The notes under the pieces: model-generated | Database searches by the model: none | What the model was told of the DNA's origin: nothing | Seen by the model: only the letters and a program-made list of their open reading frames with translations | Program-made: the position numbers and the translations under genes | From: DASPWW01 sp035637595 | Lineage (GTDB): Bacteria; Actinomycetota; Thermoleophilia; Solirubrobacterales; 70-9 | Reading direction: 5' to 3' | DNA: 39,111 nt | NCBI GenBank assembly: GCA_035637595.1 | Contig: DASPWW010000052.1 | Location: 1 to 39,111 of the forward strand | Part shown: in pieces, positions 29,211 to 36,907 of the stretch | Position numbering within the stretch: the first letter of the stretch is position 1 | Layout of the letters: every line of letters starts with the position of its first letter

Positions 29211-30467
29211 ATGGCCGAGACGGCGCGTGTCCCCACGGACGTCTTCGAGAAGGCGCGCACCCACGACCGGATCGAGATCCTGGCCGCCGCTCGCGAGGCG
29301 GACGTGGTCCCCTACTTCAGGCTGATCGAGTCCGAGGCGGGGCCCGTCGTCGAGATGGAGGGTCGCGAGACGCTGATGCTCGGCTCGAACAACTATCTCG
29401 GGTTGACGGGCGACCCGCGCGTCAAGGCCGCAGCCCGCGACGCGCTGGAGCGCTACGGGACGGCGCTGACCGGCTCGCGGTTCATGAACGGGACGATCCC
29501 CCTGCACGTCGAGCTCGAGCGCGAGATCGCCGAATGGATGGGGACCGAGGACGCGATCGTCTTCACCACGGGCTATCAAGCCAATCTCGGGACGATCGGG
29601 ACGATCCTCGAGCCCGGCGACACCGTGATCTGCGACTCCGGCGACCACGCCTCGATCCTCGACGGCTGCCGGCTGTCGGGCGCCAGGCTGCGCCCCTACC
29701 GCCACAACCGCATGGACAAGCTCGAGCGGATGCTAGAGCGCGCCGCCGGCGATGGCGGCGGGGTACTGGTAGTCGTCGACGGGGTGTTCTCGATGGAGGG
29801 CGACATATGCGACCTCCCGGCCGTGGTCGATCTGTGCGAGCGCCACGGGGCCCGGCTGCTCGTCGACGAGGCCCATGCGGTTGGAGCGCTCGGCGAGCGC
29901 GGCGCAGGGACCTGCGAGCTGTTCGGGCTCGAGGACCGGGTCGACCTGCGGATGGGAACGTTCTCCAAGAGCCTCGCGTCGTGCGGGGGGTTCATCGCAG
30001 GACCGGCCGATGTCGTCGAATACCTGCGGATCACGGCGCGCGCCTTCATGTTCACGGCGGCGGGGGTCCCGGCGGCGGTCGGCGCCGCGCTGGAGGCGGT
30101 GCGGATCTGCCGCCGCGAGGGGGGGCCGCTGTTCGAGCGCCTGCTCGACAACGCTGCCTACCTTCACCGCGGGCTCAGCGAGCTGGGGCTGCGTGTCGTC
30201 GAGCCGACTCGCCTGCCGGATGGAAACGAGGTGATCACCCCGATCGTGCCGGTCGTCGTGGGAGAGGACTGGCAGGCGGCGATGCTGTGGAAGGCGCTGT
30301 TCGAGGCCGGGGTCTACACCAACGTCGCACTGCACCCCGCGGTGCCGCCCGGCGGCGCGCTGCTGCGGACGAGCCTGATGGCGACCCACGAGCGAGAGCA
30401 TCTCGATCGGGCTCTGGAGATCTTCGGATCGGTGACCGAGAGGTTCCCGGACCTCCCTAAATCCTGA
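29211..30467 (+). CDS. spt: Serine palmitoyltransferase-like alpha-oxoamine synthase
   Basis: A 418-residue PLP enzyme of the alpha-oxoamine synthase family. LGSNNYLGL is the substrate-channel block. His146 in DSGDHASILDG stacks on the cofactor ring, Asp219 in LLVDEAHAVGALG binds its nitrogen, and Lys253 in MGTFSKSLASCGGFIAG forms the Schiff base. The TFSKSLASCGGFIAGPADVVEYLR stretch and SRFMNGT look more like bacterial serine palmitoyltransferase than BioF, Kbl or HemA, and no biotin genes are nearby. SPT condenses serine with a long acyl thioester to 3-ketosphinganine, the first step of sphingolipid synthesis. The divergent bCerS-like gene fits that pathway. The gene for the ketosphinganine reductase (CerR) was not found in the window. 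BioF cannot be fully excluded without a tree. Confidence 0.8.
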   Translation: MAETARVPTDVFEKARTHDRIEILAAAREADVVPYFRLIESEAGPVVEMEGRETLMLGSNNYLGLTGDPRVKAAARDALERYGTALTGSRFMNGTIPLHVELEREIAEWMGTEDAIVFTTGYQANLGTIGTILEPGDTVICDSGDHASILDGCRLSGARLRPYRHNRMDKLERMLERAAGDGGGVLVVVDGVFSMEGDICDLPAVVDLCERHGARLLVDEAHAVGALGERGAGTCELFGLEDRVDLRMGTFSKSLASCGGFIAGPADVVEYLRITARAFMFTAAGVPAAVGAALEAVRICRREGGPLFERLLDNAAYLHRGLSELGLRVVEPTRLPDGNEVITPIVPVVVGEDWQAAMLWKALFEAGVYTNVALHPAVPPGGALLRTSLMATHEREHLDRALEIFGSVTERFPDLPKS

Positions 30468-30494
30468 AACCCGTCCCCCGCTTAGGGGAGTTTC

Positions 30495-30518
30495 GGCTTG
30501 TCCAATTCTGAACAAGCC
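30495..30518 (+). terminator. Hairpin after the SPT-like gene
   Basis: GGCTTGT (30495-30501) and ACAAGCC (30512-30518) form a 7-bp stem with a 10-nt loop, 28 nt after the stop. A smaller CCCC/GGGG hairpin (30476-30488) precedes it. No U-run follows. It could instead be a regulatory palindrome for the next gene. Confidence 0.4.
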
Positions 30519-30753
30519 CGGCGAGGCAAGAAAAGCATGCTAGTAGCGAACGTCGACGGGGCCCCTTTTCGTCCTGCGTTCGACTTCGCCGCAAGCACTC
30601 GATAGTTTTGCGCCCAGCGCCGGACGCCCCAGGGCAGGGAGCGAACGGGAGAGGATCCGAGCGGCCTGTCTCGGTTCCGCCCGGCTCACGTGCCCCAAGG
30701 TCGTCACGGACCGATAGCCCCCTGGGAGACTCGCAAAACCTCGGAGGAGGAGG
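30519..30753 (+). other. Gene-free leader region before the IHF-like gene
   Basis: About 235 bp, less GC-rich than its surroundings, with no plausible gene on either strand. TAGTTT at 30603-30608 with TTCGAC 18 bp upstream (30579-30584) is a weak promoter candidate, which would give a 5' leader of about 140 nt. No known riboswitch or structured RNA was recognised. Confidence 0.4.
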
Positions 30754-31143
30754 ATGATGATGGAAGCTGCCACGACGGTTGCCCCTGCGCCCGTTCACGA
30801 GCCGATGCCGATGTTCCGCGGAGCGCGCGCGTCGCAGATGCCCCAGCACATGAAGGCGCTCGCGCACGCGAACCAGATTCGACTGGCCCGCGCGGCGATG
30901 AAGCGCGCGATCAAGGCGGGGCGCCTGAGGGCAGCCGACGTCTTCAAGGATTGCCCCGATGAGGTGTCGACGATGACGGTAAGCGAGCTGCTGTGCAGCC
31001 AGCAGCGGTGGGGACGGGCCCGGGCCCGCAAGTTCCTCAGCCCTCTCGCCGTCAACGAGAATCGCGAGCTCGGCAAGCTGACGGAGCGTCAGCGCACGGA
31101 GATGGCCCGCCGCCTCGAGCTGCGCACCATCGGGCGGCGATAG
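30754..31143 (+). CDS. Actinobacterial IHF-like nucleoid protein
   Basis: A 129-residue basic protein. Residues about 30-50 form a helix rich in Ala/Arg/Lys (ALAHANQIRLARAAMKRAIKAG). Then AADVFKDCPDEVSTMTVSELL leads to a helix-two-turn-helix-like segment, WGRARARKFLSPLAVNENRELGKLTERQR. This follows the plan of Streptomyces sIHF and mycobacterial mIHF, which bend DNA and compact the nucleoid. Differences are an about 30-residue N-terminal extension rich in Pro/Met (APAPVHEPMPMF) and a Cys-Ser-Gln-Gln insert (LLCSQQRWG) where the usual form has a Gly-Val-Gly turn. Three start codons in a row (30754, 30757, 30760) follow GGAGGAGGAGG, so the exact start is uncertain. Confidence 0.7.
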   Translation: MMMEAATTVAPAPVHEPMPMFRGARASQMPQHMKALAHANQIRLARAAMKRAIKAGRLRAADVFKDCPDEVSTMTVSELLCSQQRWGRARARKFLSPLAVNENRELGKLTERQRTEMARRLELRTIGRR

Positions 31144-31156
31144 CAAGCGAGCCGGG

Positions 31157-31187
31157 GGCCCGGGCCGTGGTCGCCGCGGCCCGGGCC
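31157..31187 (+). terminator. Hairpin terminator of the IHF-like gene
   Basis: GGCCCGGGCCG (31157-31167) and CGGCCCGGGCC (31177-31187) form a perfect 11-bp stem with a 9-nt loop, 14 bp after the stop. The convergent membrane-protein gene ends 28 bp further on and may share it. Confidence 0.7.
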
Positions 31188-31214
31188 TCGGTGCGTCAGC
31201 TCTCCCTCTTAGGC

Positions 31215-31607
31215 TCAATAGCCGATGTTCAGCGGGATCGGGCTCGCCCCGGCGAGCCCGAAGAACCAGATCAGGAAGAGCACGATCGCGATAGCAGCGC
31301 TGGCGACGAACATCGTCTCCAGCGCCGTCTGCTCCGACGCTGGAAGGTTGCGGACCTCGCGCAGCTCGGCGTGGCGGCGGTTGAGCCACGCGAGCCCGGC
31401 GACGGTCACGATCACGGTCAGGATCACGCCGGTCATCGTCACCATCAACGCGGTTCCCAGCGACGAGGACGCCTCCACCTGGGAGCCGATCCAAAGCCAC
31501 ACCAGCGGAACGCCGACCCAAAGGAACAGGCAGCCTGCCAGCATCAGCAGGACGAGGGCGACGCTGGCCGGTCCGGCGAGCAGCCCGCGGAGCCGAGTTC
31601 CGGTCAT
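31215..31607 (-). CDS. Hypothetical membrane protein, three helices
   Basis: A 130-residue protein with three predicted membrane helices (about 14-40, 50-74 and 98-120), separated by a short polar loop and by a charged cytoplasmic segment NRRHAELREVRNLPASEQ. No family recognised. TAGTCT lies 6 nt before ATG 31607, and the intervening CGGAGG is too close to the start to serve as a Shine-Dalgarno. The gene lies 19 bp downstream of another membrane-protein gene on the same strand, so transcription may also enter from there. Confidence 0.65.
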   Translation of the reverse strand: MTGTRLRGLLAGPASVALVLLMLAGCLFLWVGVPLVWLWIGSQVEASSSLGTALMVTMTGVILTVIVTVAGLAWLNRRHAELREVRNLPASEQTALETMFVASAAIAIVLFLIWFFGLAGASPIPLNIGY

Positions 31608-31613
31608 CCTCCG

Positions 31614-31619
31614 AGACTA
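31614..31619 (-). promoter_or_regulatory. -10 element of the three-helix membrane-protein gene
   Basis: TAGTCT on the minus strand is followed by exactly 6 nt and ATG 31607. It lies in the 19-bp space after the preceding gene's stop. Confidence 0.45.
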
Positions 31620-31626
31620 GAAGCAA

Positions 31627-32154
31627 TCAACCTCGGAAGCCCCGAATGCGAAAGGCGAGCCCTCCCGAGGCGCGCCTGAAGGCCACCGTGAGCCCCCAGG
31701 CGGCGAGCGCGAAGACCGCCGCCGCGAGGCCGAGGCGAAGCGGGGGCGGGAGCGCCGACGGCACGACGAAGTACAGGGCCGCGAGGCAGATGACCGCGGG
31801 GCCGCTCGCAAGGATCAGCGTGTGTGACCTGTATCCGGCGAAGTGCTCGCGGATCGACAGCTCGAGCCCAGCCAGCGAGGCCAGCACGAGCCCGGTCGCG
31901 ATCATCACCGTGCCGCGATTGCCCGCGACGACGAATCCCGCGACCAGGAGCACCAGTCCGATCAGCACGACGAGCTCGACGAGCGGAAATGACCCCCAGG
32001 GGGCGGGGGGACGGTCGTCTGCCGAGCGACGGCGCTGTGATGATGCGCGGGCTGCGGGCCGCCGGGCGGTCGGCCCGGCGACTGTCTGCTTGTCGGCCGT
32101 TCCCTCGGCTCGTGGCTGCCGCGGCCGGCGCCGGCGCTTGCGCTTCTTCGCCAA
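31627..32154 (-). CDS. Hypothetical membrane protein with basic N-terminal tail
   Basis: A 175-residue protein. Residues 1-48 are extremely basic (KKRKRRRRPRQPR, later RRPAARASSQRRRS), then four predicted membrane helices follow (about 55-75, 81-98, 108-128 and 134-155), ending in a basic tail. The basic N-terminus could bind nucleic acid or phospholipid head groups; this is only a charge argument. No family recognised. The only available start codon is a TTG at 32154, because a TAG lies in frame three codons upstream. No Shine-Dalgarno is visible. Confidence 0.6.
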   Translation of the reverse strand: MAKKRKRRRRPRQPRAEGTADKQTVAGPTARRPAARASSQRRRSADDRPPAPWGSFPLVELVVLIGLVLLVAGFVVAGNRGTVMIATGLVLASLAGLELSIREHFAGYRSHTLILASGPAVICLAALYFVVPSALPPPLRLGLAAAVFALAAWGLTVAFRRASGGLAFRIRGFRG

Positions 32155-32157
32155 GTC

Positions 32158-32175
32158 CTAGTGCCGCGTCACTAG
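32158..32175. repeat. Inverted repeat CTAGTG / CACTAG
   Basis: CTAGTG (32158-32163) and CACTAG (32170-32175) flank a 6-nt centre, 4 bp upstream of the TTG start at 32154 and 5 bp from the stop of the previous gene. CTAG-containing arms are rare in bacterial DNA, which makes chance less likely. It may be an operator or a hairpin over the start. Confidence 0.35.
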
Positions 32176-32179
32176 CTAT

Positions 32180-32719
32180 TCAGGGCGCGGCAGCGCCGCG
32201 CCCGGTGGCTAACGGGCAACCGGAGGAGAGCTTGACCCGCCACCAGCCCATGATCATCCCGAGCAGGCCCCACCGGGGTCGGGAGTGCCAGTGCCGGCAT
32301 CCGGGCTCGCCGATGTCCTCGTTCGAGACCCGTACCCACGGGAAGCTCTCGGGCTCCGCGATCAGCCGCTCGAGGAACTCACGGTTGCGCTCCTCGACGT
32401 GGCCGCGATCGGTAAGCCAGGCGCGGACGTCCTGGACGCGCGCGGCCAGCGCGTCGCGAACGCGCTCGAGCTCCGGGACGTCGAGGATCCTTGGGCCGCC
32501 GACCGCGGGGACGGCGAACTCGATCCCGCGGCGCGGGAAGGCGGCGCTGAACAGCTCACCGAGCTCGCGCTCGAGGGCCCCGATCTGGACGCGCAGATCA
32601 CGGCGAGCGCGCCGGCGAGCGTCCTCGCTGACCCGGCCTGGGAGTAGCGGTGGACGCAGGGCCTGCGGGGAAGACGGCGCTCCCGCGGTGGTCGATGCGT
32701 GGTCGAGCAGTTCGGGCAT
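32180..32719 (-). CDS. Conserved hypothetical protein with C-terminal Cys/His cluster
   Basis: A 179-residue protein. The N-terminal about 30 residues are disordered; residues about 35-125 are helical and charged (RRDLRVQIGALERELGELF, VPELERVRDALAARVQDVRAWL, RNREFLERLIA). The C-terminal block is very different, with Cys141, His143 and His145 in GCRHWHSRPRW, then GLLGMIMGWWRVKLSSGC with Cys168. This Cys-x-His-x-His ... Cys cluster could bind a metal. I recall similar GWWRVK endings in Solirubrobacterales proteins, but no named family. ATG 32719 is chosen because the upstream in-frame ATG at 32758 overlaps the likely -10 (TAGAAT). Confidence 0.65.
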   Translation of the reverse strand: MPELLDHASTTAGAPSSPQALRPPLLPGRVSEDARRRARRDLRVQIGALERELGELFSAAFPRRGIEFAVPAVGGPRILDVPELERVRDALAARVQDVRAWLTDRGHVEERNREFLERLIAEPESFPWVRVSNEDIGEPGCRHWHSRPRWGLLGMIMGWWRVKLSSGCPLATGRGAAAP

Positions 32720-32756
32720 CAGCAACCTGGACTCCGGCCGCGAACGGTCACGGACC

Positions 32757-32762
32757 ATTCTA
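32757..32762 (-). promoter_or_regulatory. -10 element TAGAAT
   Basis: TAGAAT on the minus strand lies 37 nt upstream of ATG 32719. TTGACG lies 12 bp further upstream, too close to be a standard -35. The hexamer covers the in-frame ATG at 32758 and so argues against that start. Confidence 0.4.
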
Positions 32763-32801
32763 GCCCTCAAACGCCGTCAAGGCTACCGGTCGGGGGCCGA
32801 C

Positions 32802-33488
32802 TCAGCCCGCTGACCGCATCACCCCGGCGCACAGCCACACCGCCTCCTCGACGGCGATGTCGGGTATGCCCTTTACCTGGACTGCCGCGAGCACGGTGCG
32901 CTCGGTCTTTGGCCGCACCCCGCGGCCCTGGCCGGTGGCACCGAAGAGCAGCGCGATAGGCCGTTGTTGATCGGCGATCACCAGCGTGCCGCCGGGCAGC
33001 TCTCCCGGGCGTCCCTCGAGGTCCTCCCCGGGCGCAGAGCCGCGGATGCCCAGCGTCCCGTCGACCTTGTCCGCATCGAATGCCCGCAGCGCGACACCGG
33101 ACTCGATGATCGCGATCGTGAGCGCGTCGTCGAGCAGATTCTGGCTCTTGAAGCTTCCCTTCTTCATGCGCTCGAGCGCCAGTTGCTCGACCGGGGTCAG
33201 GGTGCGGTCCGGGTCGAGCCCGATGTGGCGGTAGAAGACCCTGTAGGCCCACGGGATCGGGCGCTGGCGGAGGTTGATCGCGTGGGCGCCGTGGAAGCGG
33301 TCGCTCAGCTTATGGAGGCGCTCCCTGACCTCCTTCGGGCTGCGTCCGGAGCCGCGCTCGACGATCAGGTATCGAAGCGCGAGGCCTGGAAACTCCTCGA
33401 GCAGCGCCGGGGCGACCCAGCCCGCCTCGGGCACGGCGTCGCCACGCAGGCGGCGCTCGATCGCCTCGACGTCCTCGGGGCGGATCAC
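32802..33488 (-). CDS. B3/B4 tRNA-binding-like domain protein
   Basis: A 228-residue cytoplasmic protein. The core (about residues 25-215) matches the B3/B4 domain known from the phenylalanyl-tRNA synthetase beta subunit and from stand-alone proteins. Conserved blocks are WAYRVFYRHIGLDPDRTLTPVEQLALERMKKG, SFKSQNLLDDALTIAIIESGVALRAFDADKV and the closing LPGGTLVIADQQRPIALLFG. Stand-alone B3/B4 proteins are thought to act on mischarged tRNA or as regulators, but the substrate is unknown. GTG 33488 overlaps the TGA of the redoxin gene (GTGA). It is the last gene of the minus-strand cluster coming from 39111. Confidence 0.8.
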   Translation of the reverse strand: MIRPEDVEAIERRLRGDAVPEAGWVAPALLEEFPGLALRYLIVERGSGRSPKEVRERLHKLSDRFHGAHAINLRQRPIPWAYRVFYRHIGLDPDRTLTPVEQLALERMKKGSFKSQNLLDDALTIAIIESGVALRAFDADKVDGTLGIRGSAPGEDLEGRPGELPGGTLVIADQQRPIALLFGATGQGRGVRPKTERTVLAAVQVKGIPDIAVEEAVWLCAGVMRSAG

Positions 33489-34210
33489 CGGTCGGTCTCC
33501 GCGCGGCGCCGAGACTCTCGAATCAGGGCCTCGACGTCCGCGGTCAGTGCCTCCTCGCCGAGCTCCTCGCTTCCGACCACCGCGCCCTCGAGGATCCCGC
33601 CGGGATACGCAAACGCGACGGTCGGGCACACCCCGACCCTGTAGATGTTGCTGACGGCGCCGTCGACGTCGTGGCCGACCGGAATCCGCCAGCCGCGCTC
33701 CTCGATCACCCCGCGCACGGTCTCGCGGTCGTCGCGGACGTTGATGCTGAGGAAGTTCACGCGCCCACGGTACCTCGACGCCACATCGTCGACAACGTCC
33801 TGGGTGGGAAGGCAGTCGCCTCCGCGCGTGAACCAGAACGAGATCACCAGCGGGCGGTCGAAGAGGTCGCAGACGCGGATGATGTCGCCGCTGTCGACAT
33901 TTGGGCCCGACACCTCGCAGGCGGGCGTACGCCGGTCGTCGGCCGGGCAGGGCAGCGCGGAGCTCTCGCAGTCGTCCTGGTAGACGTTGGCATCACCCTC
34001 GACCGGGCCACGAGCCTCGGGGACGGCGAACTGCGCCAGCGCGGTACCGCGCTCGCCGCCCGATCCCAGCACACCGCCCTCCGAGGTGCGCAGGGTGTTG
34101 ATCGCCGCGACGAGTATCAGGCCGACGAAGGCGAGCCCGACCACCACCGAGTACGCGCGGCCCGGCCGCGCCGCCGGACGCTGCCGGTCGGGGCCGCCAT
34201 GGTCGTTCAT
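33485..34210 (-). CDS. Membrane-anchored thioredoxin-like protein, atypical active site
   Basis: A 241-residue protein. One membrane anchor lies at about 20-40, followed by an exported thioredoxin fold. The active-site region reads FWFTRGGDC: where TlpA-type proteins have W-C-x-x-C, the first cysteine is Gly130 and only Cys133 remains. The cis-proline loop is RVGVCPTVAFAYPGG, with Cys195 directly before Pro196. Further cysteines (81, 88, 98, 114) lie in the segment before the fold. It cannot act as a normal dithiol oxidoreductase; a Cys133-Cys195 pair may be the redox couple instead. The gene starts at ATG 34210 overlapping the MMPL stop (ATGA) and ends overlapping the B3/B4 gene, so its translation is coupled on both sides. 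Confidence 0.75.
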   Translation of the reverse strand: MNDHGGPDRQRPAARPGRAYSVVVGLAFVGLILVAAINTLRTSEGGVLGSGGERGTALAQFAVPEARGPVEGDANVYQDDCESSALPCPADDRRTPACEVSGPNVDSGDIIRVCDLFDRPLVISFWFTRGGDCLPTQDVVDDVASRYRGRVNFLSINVRDDRETVRGVIEERGWRIPVGHDVDGAVSNIYRVGVCPTVAFAYPGGILEGAVVGSEELGEEALTADVEALIRESRRRAETDR

Positions 34211-36900
34211 CGACTGCCCGGACGAAGACGGGCGGGGACCACGGCCCCCAGGCGTCGCCCCAGGCGCGCGGCCGGCTCGGCGACGGGCTGATACCCGCCC
34301 TCGGCCCAGACCAGTGCCGCGGGCAGGACGAGCATCACGCCGAGCAGCGCCACCGCGAGGTCGACCACCGTCACGAGCCCGAAGTCGGTCAGCATCGGGA
34401 TCGCCTCTCCGCCGAAGAGGGCCTCGATCGGGGCCGCCAGCACGAGAACGGCGAAGCCCGCGATCGCGGTGAGGCCCGAGGCGAGCACCGCCGTCCCGGT
34501 GCGCTCGTAGGTGCGGCGAAGCGCCTCCCCGATCGAGTGGCCCCTGGCGCGCTCCTCGTGGTAGCGGGCCGTGAGGATGACGCTGAACTCCGTGGAGACC
34601 GCGATGATCAGCGCTCCGAGCGTCGCTGATATGGGATTGAGGTCGATGTCCATCCCCTCGATCACGAGACCTGACCAGCCGGTGGCGAGCACGATCGGGA
34701 TCAGTGGGACGAGGGCCCGGGCGACGGACCGATAGATCGCGATCAGGGTCGCCGCGACCGCGAGCAGCGCGGCGAGGGTGAGCAGATAGCGATTGCTCGA
34801 CAGGGTCGAGCTTGCGTCGGCGGCGAGGACAGCGGTGCCGACCACCTCGGCGTGGACGCCCGGCGGGGCATCGCTCTCGCTGCCCGCCGGGTCGATCTCG
34901 GCACGGATGTCGTCGATCAGCTGCTTCTGCTCGTCAAGCGGCATGACGGGGATCTGGAAGCCAATGTTTGCCGTCCCGGGGACTTCGCCGCGCTCGCTGA
35001 GGCTGGCCGGCGTGCGGGGCGCGATGACCGCCTGCAGGAAGTAGGGCGGCAGCGCCGTGAGAACGGACCTGATTCGCTGTCGCGTCAGATCGCCGCCCGT
35101 GCCGAACAGGTCGGCGAATGGGACGCCGGGACACAGCTCGGCTCGCTCGCAGCTTGCGAACTCTCCCCCGAATCCGTGCTGGTCGAGCACCCGGGTCTCG
35201 AAATCGTCCATCCACTCGATCAGCGCCGGGTCGGTGAGATCAGGCGCCTCGACGGCGACGCTGACCTGTCCCGAGACGCCGGTCGCCTGCTCCAGGGCGT
35301 CGACGTCCTCGAGTGCCGGAAGGCTGTCGGGGACGAGCTCGCGAACGTCCGAGACGACCTCGGTCTGCGTCGAGGCCACCCAGCCGGCGCACGACAGCAC
35401 GAGAGCGACCGCGAGCACCCGGCCGGGGGTGGTGATACCCACCGCGATGGCGCGCTGACCGGCATCGCGCAGGCGCGTCGCGATTGCGGCGCGAGCGGCG
35501 ACCATGCGTCGTGCGCCCGCGCGCCGCGGACGTGTGTGGGGACGGCCCGGTCCGAGGGTGAGCGTCGCGAAGCCGACGGTAAGCGCGGCGACGAAGGCCA
35601 GCGCGACCCCCAGGACCAGCAGGAGTCCGAAGGTGCGGACCATCGGAATCGGGGACAGCAGTAGGACCAGAAAGCCGGCGGCCGTCGCGAGCAGGGCCGT
35701 GGCGATCACGGGGCCGCCGCGGGCCGCTGCGCGGGCCGCGGCCGCGCCGCGTTCCGCGGGGCGCTTCTCGAGCTCCTCGCGGAAGCGCGCCTGGAACTGG
35801 ATCGCATAGTCCACCGCCAGGCCGATCAGCACCGGTAGCACCGCCAGCGCGGCCATCGTCAGAGACCCGCCGAACAGCGACAGCGCCCCGAATGCAGCCG
35901 AAGTCGCGACCAGCGCGATGCCGAGCGGAAGCAGCCTCCGCGACGGACCGAAGACCACCGTCAGGGTGAGCGCCATGACGGCGAGCGCGACCGCCAGCAG
36001 CACGAAGGTCTCACCCTCGATCTCGGTCGACAGGCCCTCGACCACGGTGGGTATCCCGCTGACGACGTAGCTGCCGTCCCTGATCTTGAAGTCGTCCTCC
36101 CCCACCGCCCGCCGGAACAGCGCGATCGCCTCGCGGCGCTCGCCCTCGGTCAGGTCGGGGCGCAGCTGGACGAAGATCTGGGCGGACTGCGGACTCGGAA
36201 AGAGCAGCGAGAACTTCTCCTTCGGGACACCGCCGGCAAATCGCGTATCGAAGACGACCGAGCTCACGTAGCGCGGGTCGTCGAGCCGCGGCAAGCCGGT
36301 CTGGCCGTACTCGACCGCGAGGTTGAGCACCTGCTGCTGGAACTGGGCCAGGACCTCCTGGCCCGCCGCGCGCGCGGCGGCGACCTGCTCGTCCTGCGAG
36401 AGCCCCTGCTGGCGGGCGCGGCGTGCCGCCGCGGCCGCCGCCGCCCGGGCCCGCTGAAGCGTCGCCTGCGATTGCCCGCTCAACAGCTCCTCGGCCCTGA
36501 TCGCCGACTGATTGAGGAACGTCGCGGGGCCGAACAGGACCTGAGTCGGGTCTAGCTCGGCGATCTCCCTGCAGGTCTCGTTGGCGGGCTCCTGGCCGGG
36601 GGGCACCCGCCCCGACAGGCAGCCCTCCAGCCCAAGTAGGTGCTGGAGATTGTCGGTCAGCAGAAGGTTTTCGAGCTGGCTGCGGACGAGGATGACGACC
36701 GGGTCGTCTCCGAACTCGTCCTGGAAGCGCTGCGTCGCCGCGTACGTCTCGGACCCGTGATCGACCAGTGTGTCCGTGGCCGCCTCGGAGTCGAGTCGCA
36801 GCGCACCGATCGCGCCGAGCAGGGTGATCGCCACCGCGGCGGCGATCACGAGGCGGGAATGCCGCACCGCCCAGGCGGCGAGCCTGCCGAACCGGTTCAT
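34207..36900 (-). CDS. MMPL-family RND exporter
   Basis: An 897-residue transporter with two homologous halves, each starting with one membrane helix, a large extracytoplasmic loop and then five helices. The first half has GLAVDYAIQFQARFREE after its fourth helix (the conserved Asp-Tyr proton site). The matching place in the second half reads ALIIAVSTEFSVILTARYHEE, with Glu instead of Asp. The first loop contains a long Ala/Arg/Gln helix (TLQRARAAAAAAARRARQQG), probably a coiled coil. MMPL/HpnN-type proteins move lipids or hopanoids across or out of the membrane. It lies 68 bp after the Mkl ATPase of a lipid importer, so a joint role in envelope lipid traffic is likely. The stop overlaps the redoxin start. 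Confidence 0.88.
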   Translation of the reverse strand: MNRFGRLAAWAVRHSRLVIAAAVAITLLGAIGALRLDSEAATDTLVDHGSETYAATQRFQDEFGDDPVVILVRSQLENLLLTDNLQHLLGLEGCLSGRVPPGQEPANETCREIAELDPTQVLFGPATFLNQSAIRAEELLSGQSQATLQRARAAAAAAARRARQQGLSQDEQVAAARAAGQEVLAQFQQQVLNLAVEYGQTGLPRLDDPRYVSSVVFDTRFAGGVPKEKFSLLFPSPQSAQIFVQLRPDLTEGERREAIALFRRAVGEDDFKIRDGSYVVSGIPTVVEGLSTEIEGETFVLLAVALAVMALTLTVVFGPSRRLLPLGIALVATSAAFGALSLFGGSLTMAALAVLPVLIGLAVDYAIQFQARFREELEKRPAERGAAAARAAARGGPVIATALLATAAGFLVLLLSPIPMVRTFGLLLVLGVALAFVAALTVGFATLTLGPGRPHTRPRRAGARRMVAARAAIATRLRDAGQRAIAVGITTPGRVLAVALVLSCAGWVASTQTEVVSDVRELVPDSLPALEDVDALEQATGVSGQVSVAVEAPDLTDPALIEWMDDFETRVLDQHGFGGEFASCERAELCPGVPFADLFGTGGDLTRQRIRSVLTALPPYFLQAVIAPRTPASLSERGEVPGTANIGFQIPVMPLDEQKQLIDDIRAEIDPAGSESDAPPGVHAEVVGTAVLAADASSTLSSNRYLLTLAALLAVAATLIAIYRSVARALVPLIPIVLATGWSGLVIEGMDIDLNPISATLGALIIAVSTEFSVILTARYHEERARGHSIGEALRRTYERTGTAVLASGLTAIAGFAVLVLAAPIEALFGGEAIPMLTDFGLVTVVDLAVALLGVMLVLPAALVWAEGGYQPVAEPAARLGRRLGAVVPARLRPGSR

Positions 36901-36907
36901 CGCGAGG

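Noticed and set aside
30519..30753. A cyclic-di-AMP or other riboswitch in the leader of the IHF-like gene.
   Set aside because: GAGCGAACGG at 30650-30659 recalls part of one motif, but the other conserved elements are missing.
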